64,000 bases of DNA. Origin: Anaerobacillus alkalidiazotrophicus. GTDB taxonomy: Bacteria > Bacillota > Bacilli > Bacillales_H > Anaerobacillaceae. Under the pieces are notes generated by a model. It had not been told where the DNA came from and made no database searches. It was given only the letters and a program-made list of their open reading frames with translations. The stretch spans positions 1 to 64,000 of the forward strand of contig NZ_MLQS01000024.1 of the NCBI RefSeq assembly GCF_001866055.1. The letters are read 5' to 3'. Positions 28,099-40,200 of the stretch are shown piece by piece. A program made the position numbers and the translations under genes. How positions within the stretch are numbered: position 1 is the first letter of the stretch; each line of letters opens with the position of its first letter.

Positions 28099-29190
28099 TT
28101 ATGGTGCTTTTGCATCTATTACGAGTTTCAATAATTGTAATCGTTCTTCTTGACTCACTTTTTGGGGCAACGATAGCCATGATTTTTGATTAGAATCTAG
28201 TCGATGAACAAAGACAAGGTTTAATGAAGGGATGATATCAATTGATTGTCCGTACCTGCCAACAGCAGAAATAAGCTTTCCACCCTCAAATTGACTTGGT
28301 TCAGCAACCCACCACATGTACCCGTAATCATATACATTGTTGCCAGGAACATGAGCTTGTATAGCTGTACTTTCTATCACCCAGTTTTCAGGGATAATCT
28401 GTTGTCCTTTCCAGTTTCCGTTTTGTAAGTAAAGTTGACCAAATCTCGCCATATCACGTGCTGACATTTGGAAAAGATATGACGGATGAAGGGACTTTTT
28501 AAACTCGTATTTATATTTTGTTTGCTCTAACGAGAAATCCTCCATACCAAGTGGTAGAGCAAGTTTCTTAAAAAATTCTTCAAACAAATCAGTACCTGTT
28601 TGTTTATTAAATATCGTTCCTAAAACATTAAAATCCCAATTATTATAATAAAAGAATGATCCTGGGGCAAAACGTCCTCTTATTGGACGTTTTCTTCTCA
28701 TATTCCAGGATTCTTGACCAGACTTTAAAAACACACCAGATCGCGATGTTAATAAATCAACTACTTGAGCCTCTTTTTCTAGATCAGATAAAGGTTGAAT
28801 TTCTTTTATATCCAACTCTTTTAATGTTGCGTGTAAATCAATCCCATTTTCATGGTGTATACCAAACAGAGCACTAAGAAAGCTTTTTCTAATCGAATGA
28901 ACATTTGTATTTTTCGACACATCGCCCCACTCAAAAAGAACCTTCCCATCAACAATAGCAATAGCTGCGGTAGAATTTAAGGAATCAAAATATGTGCGTG
29001 CTTTCATTAATTTTTCTGAAGACCAACCAGCTGCTTCTAAAGAGTAGTGATACTCCCATGTAGATTCGTCATTTTTTACATTCGAAGTCGGTACGCTATC
29101 GTTACTATTTAAGCCTTTAAAGATAGATATAGGTATTATTGCACCAAATACGACGATGCCTATAACCACTAAAGTCTTCACTTTTAACAC
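28099..29190 (-). CDS. Membrane-anchored serine hydrolase (beta-lactamase/class C family)
   Basis: A 363-residue protein with an N-terminal membrane anchor (about 5-24) and an exported serine beta-lactamase-like domain. The nucleophile motif SxxK is SIRK (about 99-102). The second motif appears as YYNNWDF (about 180-186), and the third, replacing KTG/HTG, as GRYGQS (about 313-318). Such proteins act as D-alanyl esterases, peptidases or other hydrolases; resistance to beta-lactams cannot be inferred. It is convergent with the acyltransferase gene. Confidence 0.85.
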   Translation of the reverse strand: MLKVKTLVVIGIVVFGAIIPISIFKGLNSNDSVPTSNVKNDESTWEYHYSLEAAGWSSEKLMKARTYFDSLNSTAAIAIVDGKVLFEWGDVSKNTNVHSIRKSFLSALFGIHHENGIDLHATLKELDIKEIQPLSDLEKEAQVVDLLTSRSGVFLKSGQESWNMRRKRPIRGRFAPGSFFYYNNWDFNVLGTIFNKQTGTDLFEEFFKKLALPLGMEDFSLEQTKYKYEFKKSLHPSYLFQMSARDMARFGQLYLQNGNWKGQQIIPENWVIESTAIQAHVPGNNVYDYGYMWWVAEPSQFEGGKLISAVGRYGQSIDIIPSLNLVFVHRLDSNQKSWLSLPQKVSQEERLQLLKLVIDAKAP

Positions 29191-29381
29191 ACCTTTTTAT
29201 TTCAATTTAAAATTAGTTTAACAAACGTAGCCAGCGCATATCAAACTAAACTATTATCATCAAGTTCTTTAGCATTTTTTCGGGCAGAAAAAAATTTTTT
29301 TGTCTTAGTTTGTCGAAGTGCTTTCTTTATTTCTAAAAAGTAGTATAATCATCCTGTATATAAAAAAAGGGGGTAATACCA

Positions 29382-29630
29382 ATGAAAAAAACTTTAAAAT
29401 TATCAATCGCAACATTATTAATCGCTATGATGGCAGCTTGTAACACAGCTGACGAGCCAACAGAAACAGAAGAGCCAACAGATGTAGAACAATCAGAAAC
29501 TGATGCACCTGAAGAAGAAGCAGATGAGGCTGAAGAAGGCGAAGAGCTAGAAGATGCTGAAGAAGAAGCAGAAGCAGATGAGGAAGAAGTAGACGAAGAC
29601 GCTGAAGAAGAAGAAGAAGCGGCTGAGTAA
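29382..29630 (+). CDS. Small, extremely acidic lipoprotein
   Basis: An 82-residue predicted lipoprotein. The signal peptide KKTLKLSIATLLIAMMAAC ends in a lipobox with the lipidated cysteine at position 20. The mature part (62 residues) is almost entirely Glu, Asp, Ala and Thr, with runs such as EEEAEADEEEVDEDAEEEE; it must be disordered and strongly negative. A TATAAT lies about 40 nt upstream, and AAAAAAAGGGGG precedes the ATG. No homologue is recognised. Anionic wall-associated polymers or proteins would suit cation binding in an alkaline or saline habitat; this is speculation. Confidence 0.75.
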   Translation: MKKTLKLSIATLLIAMMAACNTADEPTETEEPTDVEQSETDAPEEEADEAEEGEELEDAEEEAEADEEEVDEDAEEEEEAAE

Positions 29631-29707
29631 ACTTAGGTCACACGGGTCAATTAACAGAGAGATAAAAAAAGATAATTAAAAACAAAGAAATACAACTACT
29701 TAAATGA

Positions 29708-29752
29708 GAAGAAGGTGTCTAAAAGCATTAGCTTTTGATGACACCTTCTTTT
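29708..29752. terminator. Strong bidirectional terminator
   Basis: The arms agaaggtgtctaaaagc and cttttgatgacaccttct form a long stem, followed by tttaaatt on the plus strand and tctcattt on the minus strand. It separates the convergent lipoprotein and 77-residue genes. Confidence 0.85.
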
Positions 29753-29784
29753 AAATTAATCATTTACCGTTGCGATTATTTACA

Positions 29785-30018
29785 TTAATAAACCGTTTCA
29801 TAAAGAAACTTGATTGATTTGATATCAATGTTGATCGGTTCGTTCTGCTCTTTCATTTTTCTCGTTTTATTCTCATGAGCGGTCCACTTGATAAACTTTT
29901 CCTCTACTGCTGCATATGTGTATTCTTCAACAAATATCACTTGATCGACTTGCGATGTCGGTAAAGATTCTCCCCGTTGTAAATTAGCAACCACTTCAAA
30001 TACAAATCCATTTTTCAT
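29785..30018 (-). CDS. Small hypothetical protein
   Basis: From the ATG at 30018 this encodes 77 residues (MKNGFVFEVVANLQRGESLP...). AAGAGGAG lies 9 nt before it, better placed than any site for the GTG at 30042. The protein is hydrophilic, with no signal peptide or cysteines; the C-terminal half is charged, and NIDIKSIKFLYETVY closes it. No family is recognised. Confidence 0.6.
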   Translation of the reverse strand: MKNGFVFEVVANLQRGESLPTSQVDQVIFVEEYTYAAVEEKFIKWTAHENKTRKMKEQNEPINIDIKSIKFLYETVY

Positions 30019-30422
30019 TTGTTCTAACTCCTCTTTTTTCACCTATTAAAACTGTGCATTAAGTAATACTCAATGTTAATTATTTGTTGTATGATAAAAA
30101 CCAATTAGATTGTTTTAATTAATAAGGAAAGTAAAATCTTTACATGTATCAGCCTAATCATAGGTTCCTCAATACTATAAATCTTATATATATTTTTTTG
30201 TAATCCGATTATAGAGTACAACTACTTAGATATGGATAATGTTTAGCAATGATTTGATTTCCCATTGCTTTTTTTCGACACAGTTTGACTCTATTTTACA
30301 ACAAAAACAAACTCATAGGCTATGAAATTGATAAAAAAAAAGAAAATTCATCCAATTGGGCTAACAAGACAAACATTTACTACATATGGTTGTGAAAATA
30401 ATAAAAGAGGGTGCTTCTTAAC
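30019..30422. other. Intergenic region with an orphan plus-strand terminator
   Basis: 404 bases between divergent small genes. The one clear signal is a hairpin, agcaatg/cattgct (30245-30251 with 30263-30269), followed by ttttttt. It forms a plus-strand terminator that no annotated gene upstream needs. A short untranslated RNA or a leader of the following gene would explain it; nothing else is visible. Confidence 0.45.
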
Positions 30423-30785
30423 ATGAAAACAACGGTGTACTACGATTACTTTGAAGGGAAACAGGTCCCTATATGGTTTGTAATATATATATACGGAGAA
30501 GTAAATTGGAACGATCAATATATTTACATACCAATCAATGCGCCTTTTGAAATTCTAGATAGGGGCAATTTTGACCCTGATGTACTTAGTGTATCCATTA
30601 CTATGGGAGATTTAACAAGGCATTTAAAGCACCATTCAACAATTGGTATTTACTTACCTCGATTGAAGCAAGCTATCCATGATTTTGGCGGAAATGTGGA
30701 TGAGGTTCAACAATTTATCATACAAGTAGCTGACGTTGAGGAGCTGCTGCAGTTTAACGTTATTCGAGAACATTTTGGATGGTAA
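30423..30785 (+). CDS. Hypothetical protein
   Basis: 120 residues from the ATG at 30423, with GAGGGTG about 8 nt upstream. It is soluble, rich in beta-prone aromatic stretches at the start (KTTVYYDYFEGKQVPIWFVIYIYGEV) and acidic-helical at the end (VQQFIIQVADVEELLQFNVIREHFGW). No signal peptide, cysteine motif or catalytic pattern is visible. I do not recognise the family. Confidence 0.6.
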   Translation: MKTTVYYDYFEGKQVPIWFVIYIYGEVNWNDQYIYIPINAPFEILDRGNFDPDVLSVSITMGDLTRHLKHHSTIGIYLPRLKQAIHDFGGNVDEVQQFIIQVADVEELLQFNVIREHFGW

Positions 30786-30879
30786 TTTCAATGAGGATAA
30801 CCATACCGAGTCTGTCTGTCATAAAAATCAAGCAAGCAAAACATAATACTTAGTACGCTAGAAAAGTATATACGGCAAT

Positions 30880-31096
30880 ATAAAGCTGAACTTCAATCAG
30901 TGGGGGGGTTTCCTTCATCCCCCACTGATTGTTAGCTCAACTTATACCACGGGCATAAGAATAACTAATCATCAGCTTCACTGATGAAAGTTATTCTATA
31001 TCGGACCTTTAGGGGCAGTTTATCCCCCACCTAAACTTCTCGATTTTCTTACTTTTTGAGGTGGGGGTCTTACTTGCCCCTTAAGAGTGGGATAAA
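30880..31096 (+). repeat. Repeat A, full-length copy (A3)
   Basis: Same order and sequence as A2, from ataaagctgaacttc to ttaagagtgggataaa. All three hairpins are intact, including agaataactaatcatcag/ctgatgaaagttattct. It lies between the 30423 gene and the suf terminator. Confidence 0.9.
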
Positions 31097-31230
31097 ATAT
31101 GCGACGTACTTAAGTGAACTACCACCACTTAGCATAACTTAAAGTGAGAGACTTCTTTCAAAAATCGTTAAAAGGTTGAAAATACACCATGATGGTTTAA
31201 GAATTCTTTTACGCCCAAAAAAAGAAGTAA

Positions 31231-31266
31231 TGCGCGTATTCGAGACTTAAATCCCTAATACGCGCA
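31231..31266 (-). terminator. Terminator of the suf operon
   Basis: The perfect 10-bp arms tgcgcgtatt and aatacgcgca are followed on the minus strand by ttacttctttttttgg. It lies about 10 bp after the sufB stop. Confidence 0.88.
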
Positions 31267-31275
31267 CCTTTTTCT

Positions 31276-32673
31276 TTATCCGATTGAACCTTCCATCTCG
31301 AACTTGATTAGGCGGTTCATTTCTACTGCATATTCCATTGGAAGTTCTTTTGTAAATGGCTCAATGAAGCCCATTACGATCATTTCAGTTGCTTCTTGCT
31401 CTGAAATACCACGGCTCATTAAGTAGAATAATTGATCTTCTGATACTTTTGAAACTGTCGCTTCATGCTCTAACGTAATGTTGTTGTTAAAGATTTCATT
31501 GTACGGAATTGTATCAGACGTTGATTCGTTATCCATGATTAGTGTATCACACTCAATTTTTGATTTAGAACCATCAGATTTACGACCAAAGTGGCAAATA
31601 CCACGATACGTAACTTTTCCTCCGTGTTTAGAAATTGACTTAGAAACAATTGTCGATGAACAGTTAGGTGCTAAGTGTAAAACTTTTGCTCCTGCATCTT
31701 GGTGCTGTCCTTTACCAGCGATAGCGATAGAAAGGATTGTTCCTTTTGCTCCTTCACCTTTCATGACAACAGCAGGATATTTCATCGTAAGCTTTGAACC
31801 AATATTTCCATCTACCCATTCCATAGTTGCATTTTCATAGGCTACAGCACGTTTTGTAACTAGGTTAAAAATGTTTGGAGCCCAGTTTTGGATCGTTGTA
31901 TAACGGCAATAAGCGTTTTTATTAATAACAATTTCTACTACCGCACTGTGTAGTGAATTTGTTGAATAAACAGGCGCTGTACAGCCTTCAACATAATGCA
32001 CAGATGAATCTTCGTCGGCAATGATTAACGTCCTTTCAAACTGTCCCATATTCTCTGAGTTAATACGGAAATATGCTTGAAGTGGAGTCTCACATTTTAC
32101 TCCTTTTGGTACGTAAATGAATGAGCCACCAGACCAAACCGCAGAGTTTAAAGCAGCAAACTTATTATCCGCAGGTGGAATAACTGTTCCAAAATATCGT
32201 TTGAAGATTTCTTCATTTTCACGAAGCGCAGAGTCTGTATCTTTAAACACAACCCCTAGTTCTTCTAAATCTTCTTTCATGTTATGATAAACTACTTCTG
32301 ACTCGTACTGAGCAGAAACCCCTGCTAAATACTTTTGTTCAGCTTCTGGGATACCTAGCTTATCAAATGTATTTTTAATTTCTTCAGGAACTTCATCCCA
32401 AGATTTCTCTGACTTCTCTGAAGGCTTTACGTAGTACGTAATGTCATCAAAGTTTAAATCCGCTAAGTCTCCGCCCCATAAAGGCATAGGCATTTTATAA
32501 AATTGCTCTAATGATTTTAAACGGAACTCCAACATCCACTCAGGTTCTTTTTTCATTTTTGAGATTTCCTCAACAATTTCCTTTGTTAAACCTTTCTTGG
32601 AGCGGAAAATGGATACGTCTTTATCAGAAAAGCCATATTGGTATTCTCCTATTTCAGGCATTTTTTTTGCCAT
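31276..32673 (-). CDS. sufB: Fe-S cluster assembly scaffold SufB
   Basis: A 465-residue scaffold subunit of the SufBCD complex, on which Fe-S clusters form. It has the typical [17 protein letters not shown] start, the [24 protein letters not shown] block (about 178-201), and a C-terminal [36 protein letters not shown] segment with the conserved cysteines, then [16 protein letters not shown]. The ATG at 32673 has AAGGAGGG upstream. It is the last gene of sufCDSUB, 116 bp behind sufU. Confidence 0.97.
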   Translation of the reverse strand: MAKKMPEIGEYQYGFSDKDVSIFRSKKGLTKEIVEEISKMKKEPEWMLEFRLKSLEQFYKMPMPLWGGDLADLNFDDITYYVKPSEKSEKSWDEVPEEIKNTFDKLGIPEAEQKYLAGVSAQYESEVVYHNMKEDLEELGVVFKDTDSALRENEEIFKRYFGTVIPPADNKFAALNSAVWSGGSFIYVPKGVKCETPLQAYFRINSENMGQFERTLIIADEDSSVHYVEGCTAPVYSTNSLHSAVVEIVINKNAYCRYTTIQNWAPNIFNLVTKRAVAYENATMEWVDGNIGSKLTMKYPAVVMKGEGAKGTILSIAIAGKGQHQDAGAKVLHLAPNCSSTIVSKSISKHGGKVTYRGICHFGRKSDGSKSKIECDTLIMDNESTSDTIPYNEIFNNNITLEHEATVSKVSEDQLFYLMSRGISEQEATEMIVMGFIEPFTKELPMEYAVEMNRLIKFEMEGSIG

Positions 32674-32789
32674 CGATAAACCCTCCTTAAATTTCAAATT
32701 TCTTTTCAAGGATTTTAAAGCAACAACAACTTGTTATTTTAAGATCCTTTTCTCCCATAAGCGTTCGGGTTTAATTGAAAACTTACATT

Positions 32790-35729
<2,940 letters not shown>

Positions 35730-35756
35730 ACTAAATTCCCTCCTCTAGTTAACCAA

Positions 35757-36542
35757 TTATGCTTCTTGACCTACTGTTTCGTCTTCAATTCCTAGCTCTT
35801 CTTTAATCCAGTCATACCCTTGGGCTTCTAAACGCTCTGCTAATTCTGGACCACCAGATTTTACGATACGGCCTTGCATCATAACGTGAACGAAATCAGG
35901 CTTAATATAATTTAATAGACGTTGGTAGTGAGTAATAATAAGACAACCAAACTCTTCTCCGCGCATTGCATTTACACCATTTGCAACAACTTTAAGAGCA
36001 TCGATATCAAGTCCAGAGTCAATTTCATCTAAAATGGCGATTTTGGGCTCTGTCATTAATAATTGAAGAATTTCGTTACGCTTCTTTTCACCGCCCGAAA
36101 ACCCTTCGTTTAAGTAGCGTTGAGAATATTCCTCATCCATTTCTAAAATGTTCATTTTTTCATCTAATTGGCGAATAAATTTCATTAAGGAAATTTCATT
36201 TCCTTCACCACGTTTTGCGTTAATTGCTGAACGTAAGAAATCAGCTGTAGTAATACCAGAAATTTCACTAGGATATTGCATAGCTAGAAATAATCCTTCA
36301 CGAGCTCTCTCGTCAACTTCCATTTCTAATAAGTCTTTCCCGTTAAAAGAAACTTCTCCACTTGTCACTTCGTATTTTGGGTGTCCCATTAATGAGGAAG
36401 CAAGTGTCGACTTACCAGTTCCGTTCGGACCCATAATCGCATGGATTTCTCCACCTTTTACTTCAATATTAAAACCTTTTAAAATTTCTTTTCCTTCAAT
36501 AGCTACTCGAAGGTCTTTTACAGTTAAATTTGGTGCTGTCAT
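35757..36542 (-). CDS. sufC: SufC ATPase
   Basis: A 261-residue ABC-type ATPase that drives the SufBCD scaffold. Walker A is GPNGTGKST (about 39-47), the signature is FSGGEKKRNEI (about 146-156), Walker B is IAILDEIDSGLD (about 167-178), and the switch histidine is in LIITHYQRLL. The ATG at 36542 has TGGAGGG upstream; an ATG five codons earlier sits on top of that site and is rejected. First gene of sufCDSUB. Confidence 0.97.
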   Translation of the reverse strand: MTAPNLTVKDLRVAIEGKEILKGFNIEVKGGEIHAIMGPNGTGKSTLASSLMGHPKYEVTSGEVSFNGKDLLEMEVDERAREGLFLAMQYPSEISGITTADFLRSAINAKRGEGNEISLMKFIRQLDEKMNILEMDEEYSQRYLNEGFSGGEKKRNEILQLLMTEPKIAILDEIDSGLDIDALKVVANGVNAMRGEEFGCLIITHYQRLLNYIKPDFVHVMMQGRIVKSGGPELAERLEAQGYDWIKEELGIEDETVGQEA

Positions 36543-37018
36543 CGCAGTTCCCTCCATATAAACAATGTTTAATTTAAACGACTATACTGGATAATCGATA
36601 CATTCTCAATCTATTCTCATTACAATCTTATAACAAATAGAATTCTACTTCAAGCATGTTGCATTGTTTTTCCGAAACTTTTTATACCCTTATGTTTAGA
36701 AAGTAGGTTTTTATTGTAAAAAGTAATAAATATTTACTTTTCACAATTGATATTTTACGTATAGTTTCATAAAACATGTATCTAAACAAACAATTAATTA
36801 TTTTAGAAAAAAACGAGAGCTTAATTTCTCAATTAGCTTATTCCAAATAATAATCAATTATCATTGATTAATTGAGAAAAGTCTACCCCTTTGATACATT
36901 TTCTTCAAAAGAATCTGCAGTTGATAGTTGTTATCAATTAGACTTAGTTTTCACCTTTACTTATGTTATTTATAATTATTATAAAGTTTGCTGACCCTGT
37001 ATTACTAAGCAAAGCATA
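36543..37018. promoter_or_regulatory. suf upstream region with Fur-like dyad
   Basis: 476 AT-rich bases. TGATAGT-T-GTTATCA (36922-36936) matches the 7-1-7 Fur consensus TGATAAT-N-ATTATCA except at two symmetric positions. A long dyad tttctcaatta/taattgagaaa spans about 36823-36880. A possible -10 TATAAG lies near 36630 on the minus strand. The Fur-like site is about 380 bp from sufC, so its target is uncertain. Confidence 0.35.
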
Positions 37019-37375
37019 AGAAAAGCGCAAGCGCCTTGGTCACGAGCAGCTGCTCCTGTGCCACTCCGTTTGCTCGTCGCAAAGCCGCTTCGTAGTAATC
37101 CAAGTAGTAGCTTCACTGGGGCGGCCTTTGACAGAAGCCGCTCTTTGGCTTCCTACGTGCTTTTAGCGTCTTCTAGTATTGCTTCGTAGTAAGCTTCCTC
37201 GAAGCAGTGTTTTGTGCGACGAGTAATCGCAGGAGCAAAGCTGCATGAAGCTATTCTAAGAGGTTATTCAAGTAGTTATTGAAGTCAGTTGCTTGACTGA
37301 AGTGACCGAGCTCGTGGCTGCTTGCGCTAGACAGTTTCCAAGTTAGAAATTTATAAATTCTGATTACATAATAAA
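37019..37375 (+). repeat. Repeat B, long copy (B5)
   Basis: It starts taagaaaagcgcaagcgccttggtcacgagc, continues through the cttcctcgaagcagtgttttgtgcgacgagtaatcgcagg block shared with B1, and ends ctagacagtttccaagttagaaatttataaattctg. It abuts the terminator at 37377. An extra inserted segment, tgctcctgtgccactccgtttgctcgtcg, is present near the left end. Confidence 0.85.
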
Positions 37376-37376
37376 A

Positions 37377-37406
37377 AGCGTGTGAGAATTGCTTCTCATC
37401 ACGCCT
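37377..37406 (-). terminator. Terminator of the 53-residue gene
   Basis: The arms agcgtgtgagaa and ttctcatcacgcc pair with one bulge; on the minus strand tttttattatg follows. Confidence 0.8.
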
Positions 37407-37431
37407 TTATTTTAGGGATATAATCGTTTAG

Positions 37432-37593
37432 TTATTTCAAGCCTGATACTAGCGCTAAACTTTTTTGATAATCCTTTTCTCTTTTTCTTTCTACTTTTAA
37501 AAGATTTTCTAATTTAAGGTTGTACTCAGCGTATCCCATTCCATGCGTTTTTTGCATCGCTTTTTCCATCTCACTTGTATGCCTTGTTTTCAT
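37432..37593 (-). CDS. 53-residue basic small protein
   Basis: An ORF below the usual cut-off: MKTRHTSEMEKAMQKTHGMG at the start, then YAEYNLKLENLLKVERKREK and DYQKSLALVSGLK. It is helical, highly charged and has no cysteine. Support comes from codon usage like its neighbours, a dedicated terminator 26 bp after the stop, and an AAAGGGTGAT ribosome-like site, although that lies 14 nt from the ATG, longer than ideal. No family is recognised. Confidence 0.5.
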   Translation of the reverse strand: MKTRHTSEMEKAMQKTHGMGYAEYNLKLENLLKVERKREKDYQKSLALVSGLK

Positions 37594-37826
37594 CTGGTGG
37601 ATAATAAATCACCCTTTCAAATTATTACGTACAATTAATATAGTAGCATGGTAACTTTATTACGACAAAGTGTGTTTTGTGTGAAATTATTTAACATTCT
37701 GAATTCTTACCTTGTCATATGATCCTATCGCTCTTTTTTTTAGAAAAGCTTCCATTTTCTTTGTTTTTCATGTATAGATTATATTTTTTTGCGCTTTTTT
37801 GTCTATTAAGCCCCTAGGTATTCGAG

Positions 37827-38192
37827 TTAATTTATTTTTTGACTGAACTCATTATAACAATCGAAAACGAGTGTTACAGCTTGACTCATTGCAGCGCCAC
37901 CACCAAAGGCCCCTGTTACTCCAATCGCTTCGAAGATTTCCTCCTGCGTACATCCTTGATCAATACAGCCTTTTGTATGATAAATAATGCAATATTCATC
38001 TTGAGAATAAATACTTATTCCAAGAGCAATCAGTTGTTTTTCCTTTTGTGTTAATTTTCCTTCAGCAAAACACGCTTCTGTAAAAGCGTTAAACTTCCTT
38101 GCGATCTCTGGCATTCTCTCTGTAAAATTCCCTAACCCTAGCTTATAGTCGTGTAGTATCATTTCATACGAACTCATATTCATTTCATCCAT
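37827..38192 (-). CDS. yurZ: YurZ, carboxymuconolactone decarboxylase-like (AhpD-type)
   Basis: A 121-residue protein of the CMD/AhpD family. The conserved motif [11 protein letters not shown] (about 59-69) gives a C-x3-H arrangement, with [16 protein letters not shown] near the C-terminus (about 93-108). The family includes thiol peroxidase-type and lactone decarboxylase members; the substrate here is unknown. It neighbours sufC, as yurZ does in B. subtilis. The ATG at 38192 has AAAGGAG upstream. Confidence 0.85.
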   Translation of the reverse strand: MDEMNMSSYEMILHDYKLGLGNFTERMPEIARKFNAFTEACFAEGKLTQKEKQLIALGISIYSQDEYCIIYHTKGCIDQGCTQEEIFEAIGVTGAFGGGAAMSQAVTLVFDCYNEFSQKIN

Positions 38193-38334
38193 CGTAGCAA
38201 CTCCTTTGAATTTTTTCAAACAACCTTATTATTAGTTACGGTGAAGAGAACTATTTTAACAATCAGAACTTTTCTAGACACAAAAAAAGCCCTATTTAAC
38301 ACCTTTGTTAACAGAACTTTAAGTATACACAATA

Positions 38335-38919
38335 TTATTCTTTCTTTAATCCCCTAGCAAATACTTTAACACTATGCTCAATAAAGGCATCTAAAGGTAC
38401 GCTAGCTACTTTTTTCCCTGAAATAAATTGCGCTGAGAAGTAGCCTAAATTCATCGTCATAAAACTAAATACTACAACTTCAATATTTGTATCAATAATC
38501 TTACCTCTTTTTTCCATTTCAGTTAAATAATCTACTAAGAATTTTTTCATTAACCTTGGATTTACTGTTAGCGTTTCTGATATTTCATCATGAGTACCAC
38601 TCTCTTTATATGCTAATAGGACAACTTTTTTATTTTCACTCATAAAATTCTGATATGTTCGACTAACATTTGCAAGGTCAGTTTCAAGGTCATAAGTTAC
38701 TTCGTTATTAGTAAATAGTTTTTCAGAATGAAATGCACAAGTATATGTTTTAATAACAGCATCTAAAATTTCTTGTTTATTTTTAAATTTTCTAAATAAG
38801 GTCATTTCTGATAACCCTGCGAATTGAGCAATTTCTTTAGTAGTGGTTGATGAATACCCTTTTAAGCTCATTAAATTAATAGCAGCATTAATAATTTTCT
38901 CTCTTGTTTCTTGTGGCAT
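38335..38919 (-). CDS. TetR-family transcriptional regulator
   Basis: A 194-residue repressor-type protein. The N-terminal HTH is clear: TREKIINAAINLMSLKGYSS, then TTTKEIAQFAGLSEMTLFRKFKNKQEILDAV (about 5-52). The C-terminal ligand domain is unremarkable. GGAGGG lies before the ATG at 38919. The target cannot be told; both neighbours (yurZ and the metQ end) are separated by intergenic DNA, so autoregulation is the safest guess. Confidence 0.88.
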   Translation of the reverse strand: MPQETREKIINAAINLMSLKGYSSTTTKEIAQFAGLSEMTLFRKFKNKQEILDAVIKTYTCAFHSEKLFTNNEVTYDLETDLANVSRTYQNFMSENKKVVLLAYKESGTHDEISETLTVNPRLMKKFLVDYLTEMEKRGKIIDTNIEVVVFSFMTMNLGYFSAQFISGKKVASVPLDAFIEHSVKVFARGLKKE

Positions 38920-39114
38920 AATCCTTCCCTCCAAAAATCCAGCCCTAAACATTTGTTTCATTTTTAACATAACATAGTTTAATAAGTGAAAATGTGTCTA
39001 TAAATGAAAAGATATCTTAACTTCAAGTTATTATTAGATACTTGAAGTTGACGGTGAGATATAAAAAGGAACTAGCCTATTTATATAGACTAGCTCCTTT
39101 TCCTGTGCCACCTA

Positions 39115-39251
39115 GGCCTATAGATAACTCGTTCTAGCTTCGCTAGAACATCGAAAATTCAGATGGAGTCTCAACTCCACCTGAATGTAAGTTCCCACCT
39201 ACGCTACGCTTAAAGGTGGAGGGCTATGTTCCTTAAAGTAAAAATCAGTTT
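39115..39251 (+). repeat. Repeat C, copy 1
   Basis: It holds three hairpins: gttctagc-ttc-gctagaac; attcagatggag...ctccacctgaat; and cccacct...aggtgg, followed by gggctatgttcc and aaatcagttt. It is close to the copy at 55070 and ends directly after the metQ stop region. The remaining DNA of 38920-39114 shows no gene. Confidence 0.85.
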
Positions 39252-39253
39252 AA

Positions 39254-40129
39254 TTAATTAGCAGGTACTACGTCTCCGCCCCATCTTTCTAAGATGAAGT
39301 TTGTGATTGCTTCTGATTGTAGTACTTCAACTAACTTTTGGATTTCTTCGCGCTCTTCGTCCCCACCACGTACAGCAATTACGTTTACGTATGGGTTGTT
39401 TTCTGGACTTTCTAAAGCAATTGCATCTTGTCCTGGGCTTAGTCCAGCACCTAATGCAAAGTTTGAGTTAATAAGAACTGCGTCCCCTTCACCATTTAAA
39501 TATGCTTGTGGTAATAATGAAGCTTCTACACGATCTTGGAATTTAAAGTTTTTCGGATTTTCTTCAATATCATCAAGAGTTGCTGTAATACCTACACCTT
39601 CAGCTAATGTGATTAAACCTTGTTGCTCAAGCATCGCTAAAATACGACCATGATCCGGAATCGCACTACTCATAATAATTTCTGCACCTTCTGGAAGTTC
39701 GTCTAAGCTTGCCCACTTTTGTGAATAAATACCGATTGGCTCAATATGAATACCACCTGCATTTACAAAACCATAATCTTCTTGCTCATTTTGCGCTGTT
39801 AAATACGGAATATGTTGGAAGTAGTTTGCATCTAACTCTCCATCGGCTAAAGTCTTATTTGGTAGTACATAGTCTTGGAAACGGCGTACTTCAATTTCAA
39901 TGCCTTCTTCTAATAAAAGAGGTGCTGCTTCTTCTAAAATTTCAGCATGTGGTACGTTAGATGCACCAACTACTAATTTTACAGTTTCTTGATCAGTAGC
40001 TTCTGTCGTTTCTTCTGTATCTCCTGTTGTATCTGTTTGGTCTGCTGGTTGCTCATCTGCTGCTGGACCACAAGCAACTAATGCTAGTGATAAAAATGCA
40101 GCACTTAAAATTCCTGCTAATTTTTTCAT
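39254..40129 (-). CDS. metQ: Methionine ABC transporter substrate-binding lipoprotein MetQ
   Basis: A 291-residue extracytoplasmic lipoprotein of the NlpA family. The signal peptide MKKLAGILSAAFLSLALVAC has its lipobox cysteine at position 20. An acidic linker follows, then the binding domain with VGASNVPHAEILEEAAPLL and NYFQHIPYL. The ATG at 40129 has AAAGGGG upstream. It is last in metNPQ, under the SAM riboswitch upstream of metN. Confidence 0.96.
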   Translation of the reverse strand: MKKLAGILSAAFLSLALVACGPAADEQPADQTDTTGDTEETTEATDQETVKLVVGASNVPHAEILEEAAPLLLEEGIEIEVRRFQDYVLPNKTLADGELDANYFQHIPYLTAQNEQEDYGFVNAGGIHIEPIGIYSQKWASLDELPEGAEIIMSSAIPDHGRILAMLEQQGLITLAEGVGITATLDDIEENPKNFKFQDRVEASLLPQAYLNGEGDAVLINSNFALGAGLSPGQDAIALESPENNPYVNVIAVRGGDEEREEIQKLVEVLQSEAITNFILERWGGDVVPAN

Positions 40130-40200
40130 TTTATTTACCCCTTTCAATACTTTCTTTTTTTATTATTTACTCTCTTCTTTAATTTTAAAAGAGAAATTTA

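Noticed and set aside
30880..31096. Repeat A as a T-box or metabolite riboswitch
   Set aside because: No conserved aptamer or T-box core, no following terminator/antiterminator pair, and it occurs in both orientations away from gene starts.
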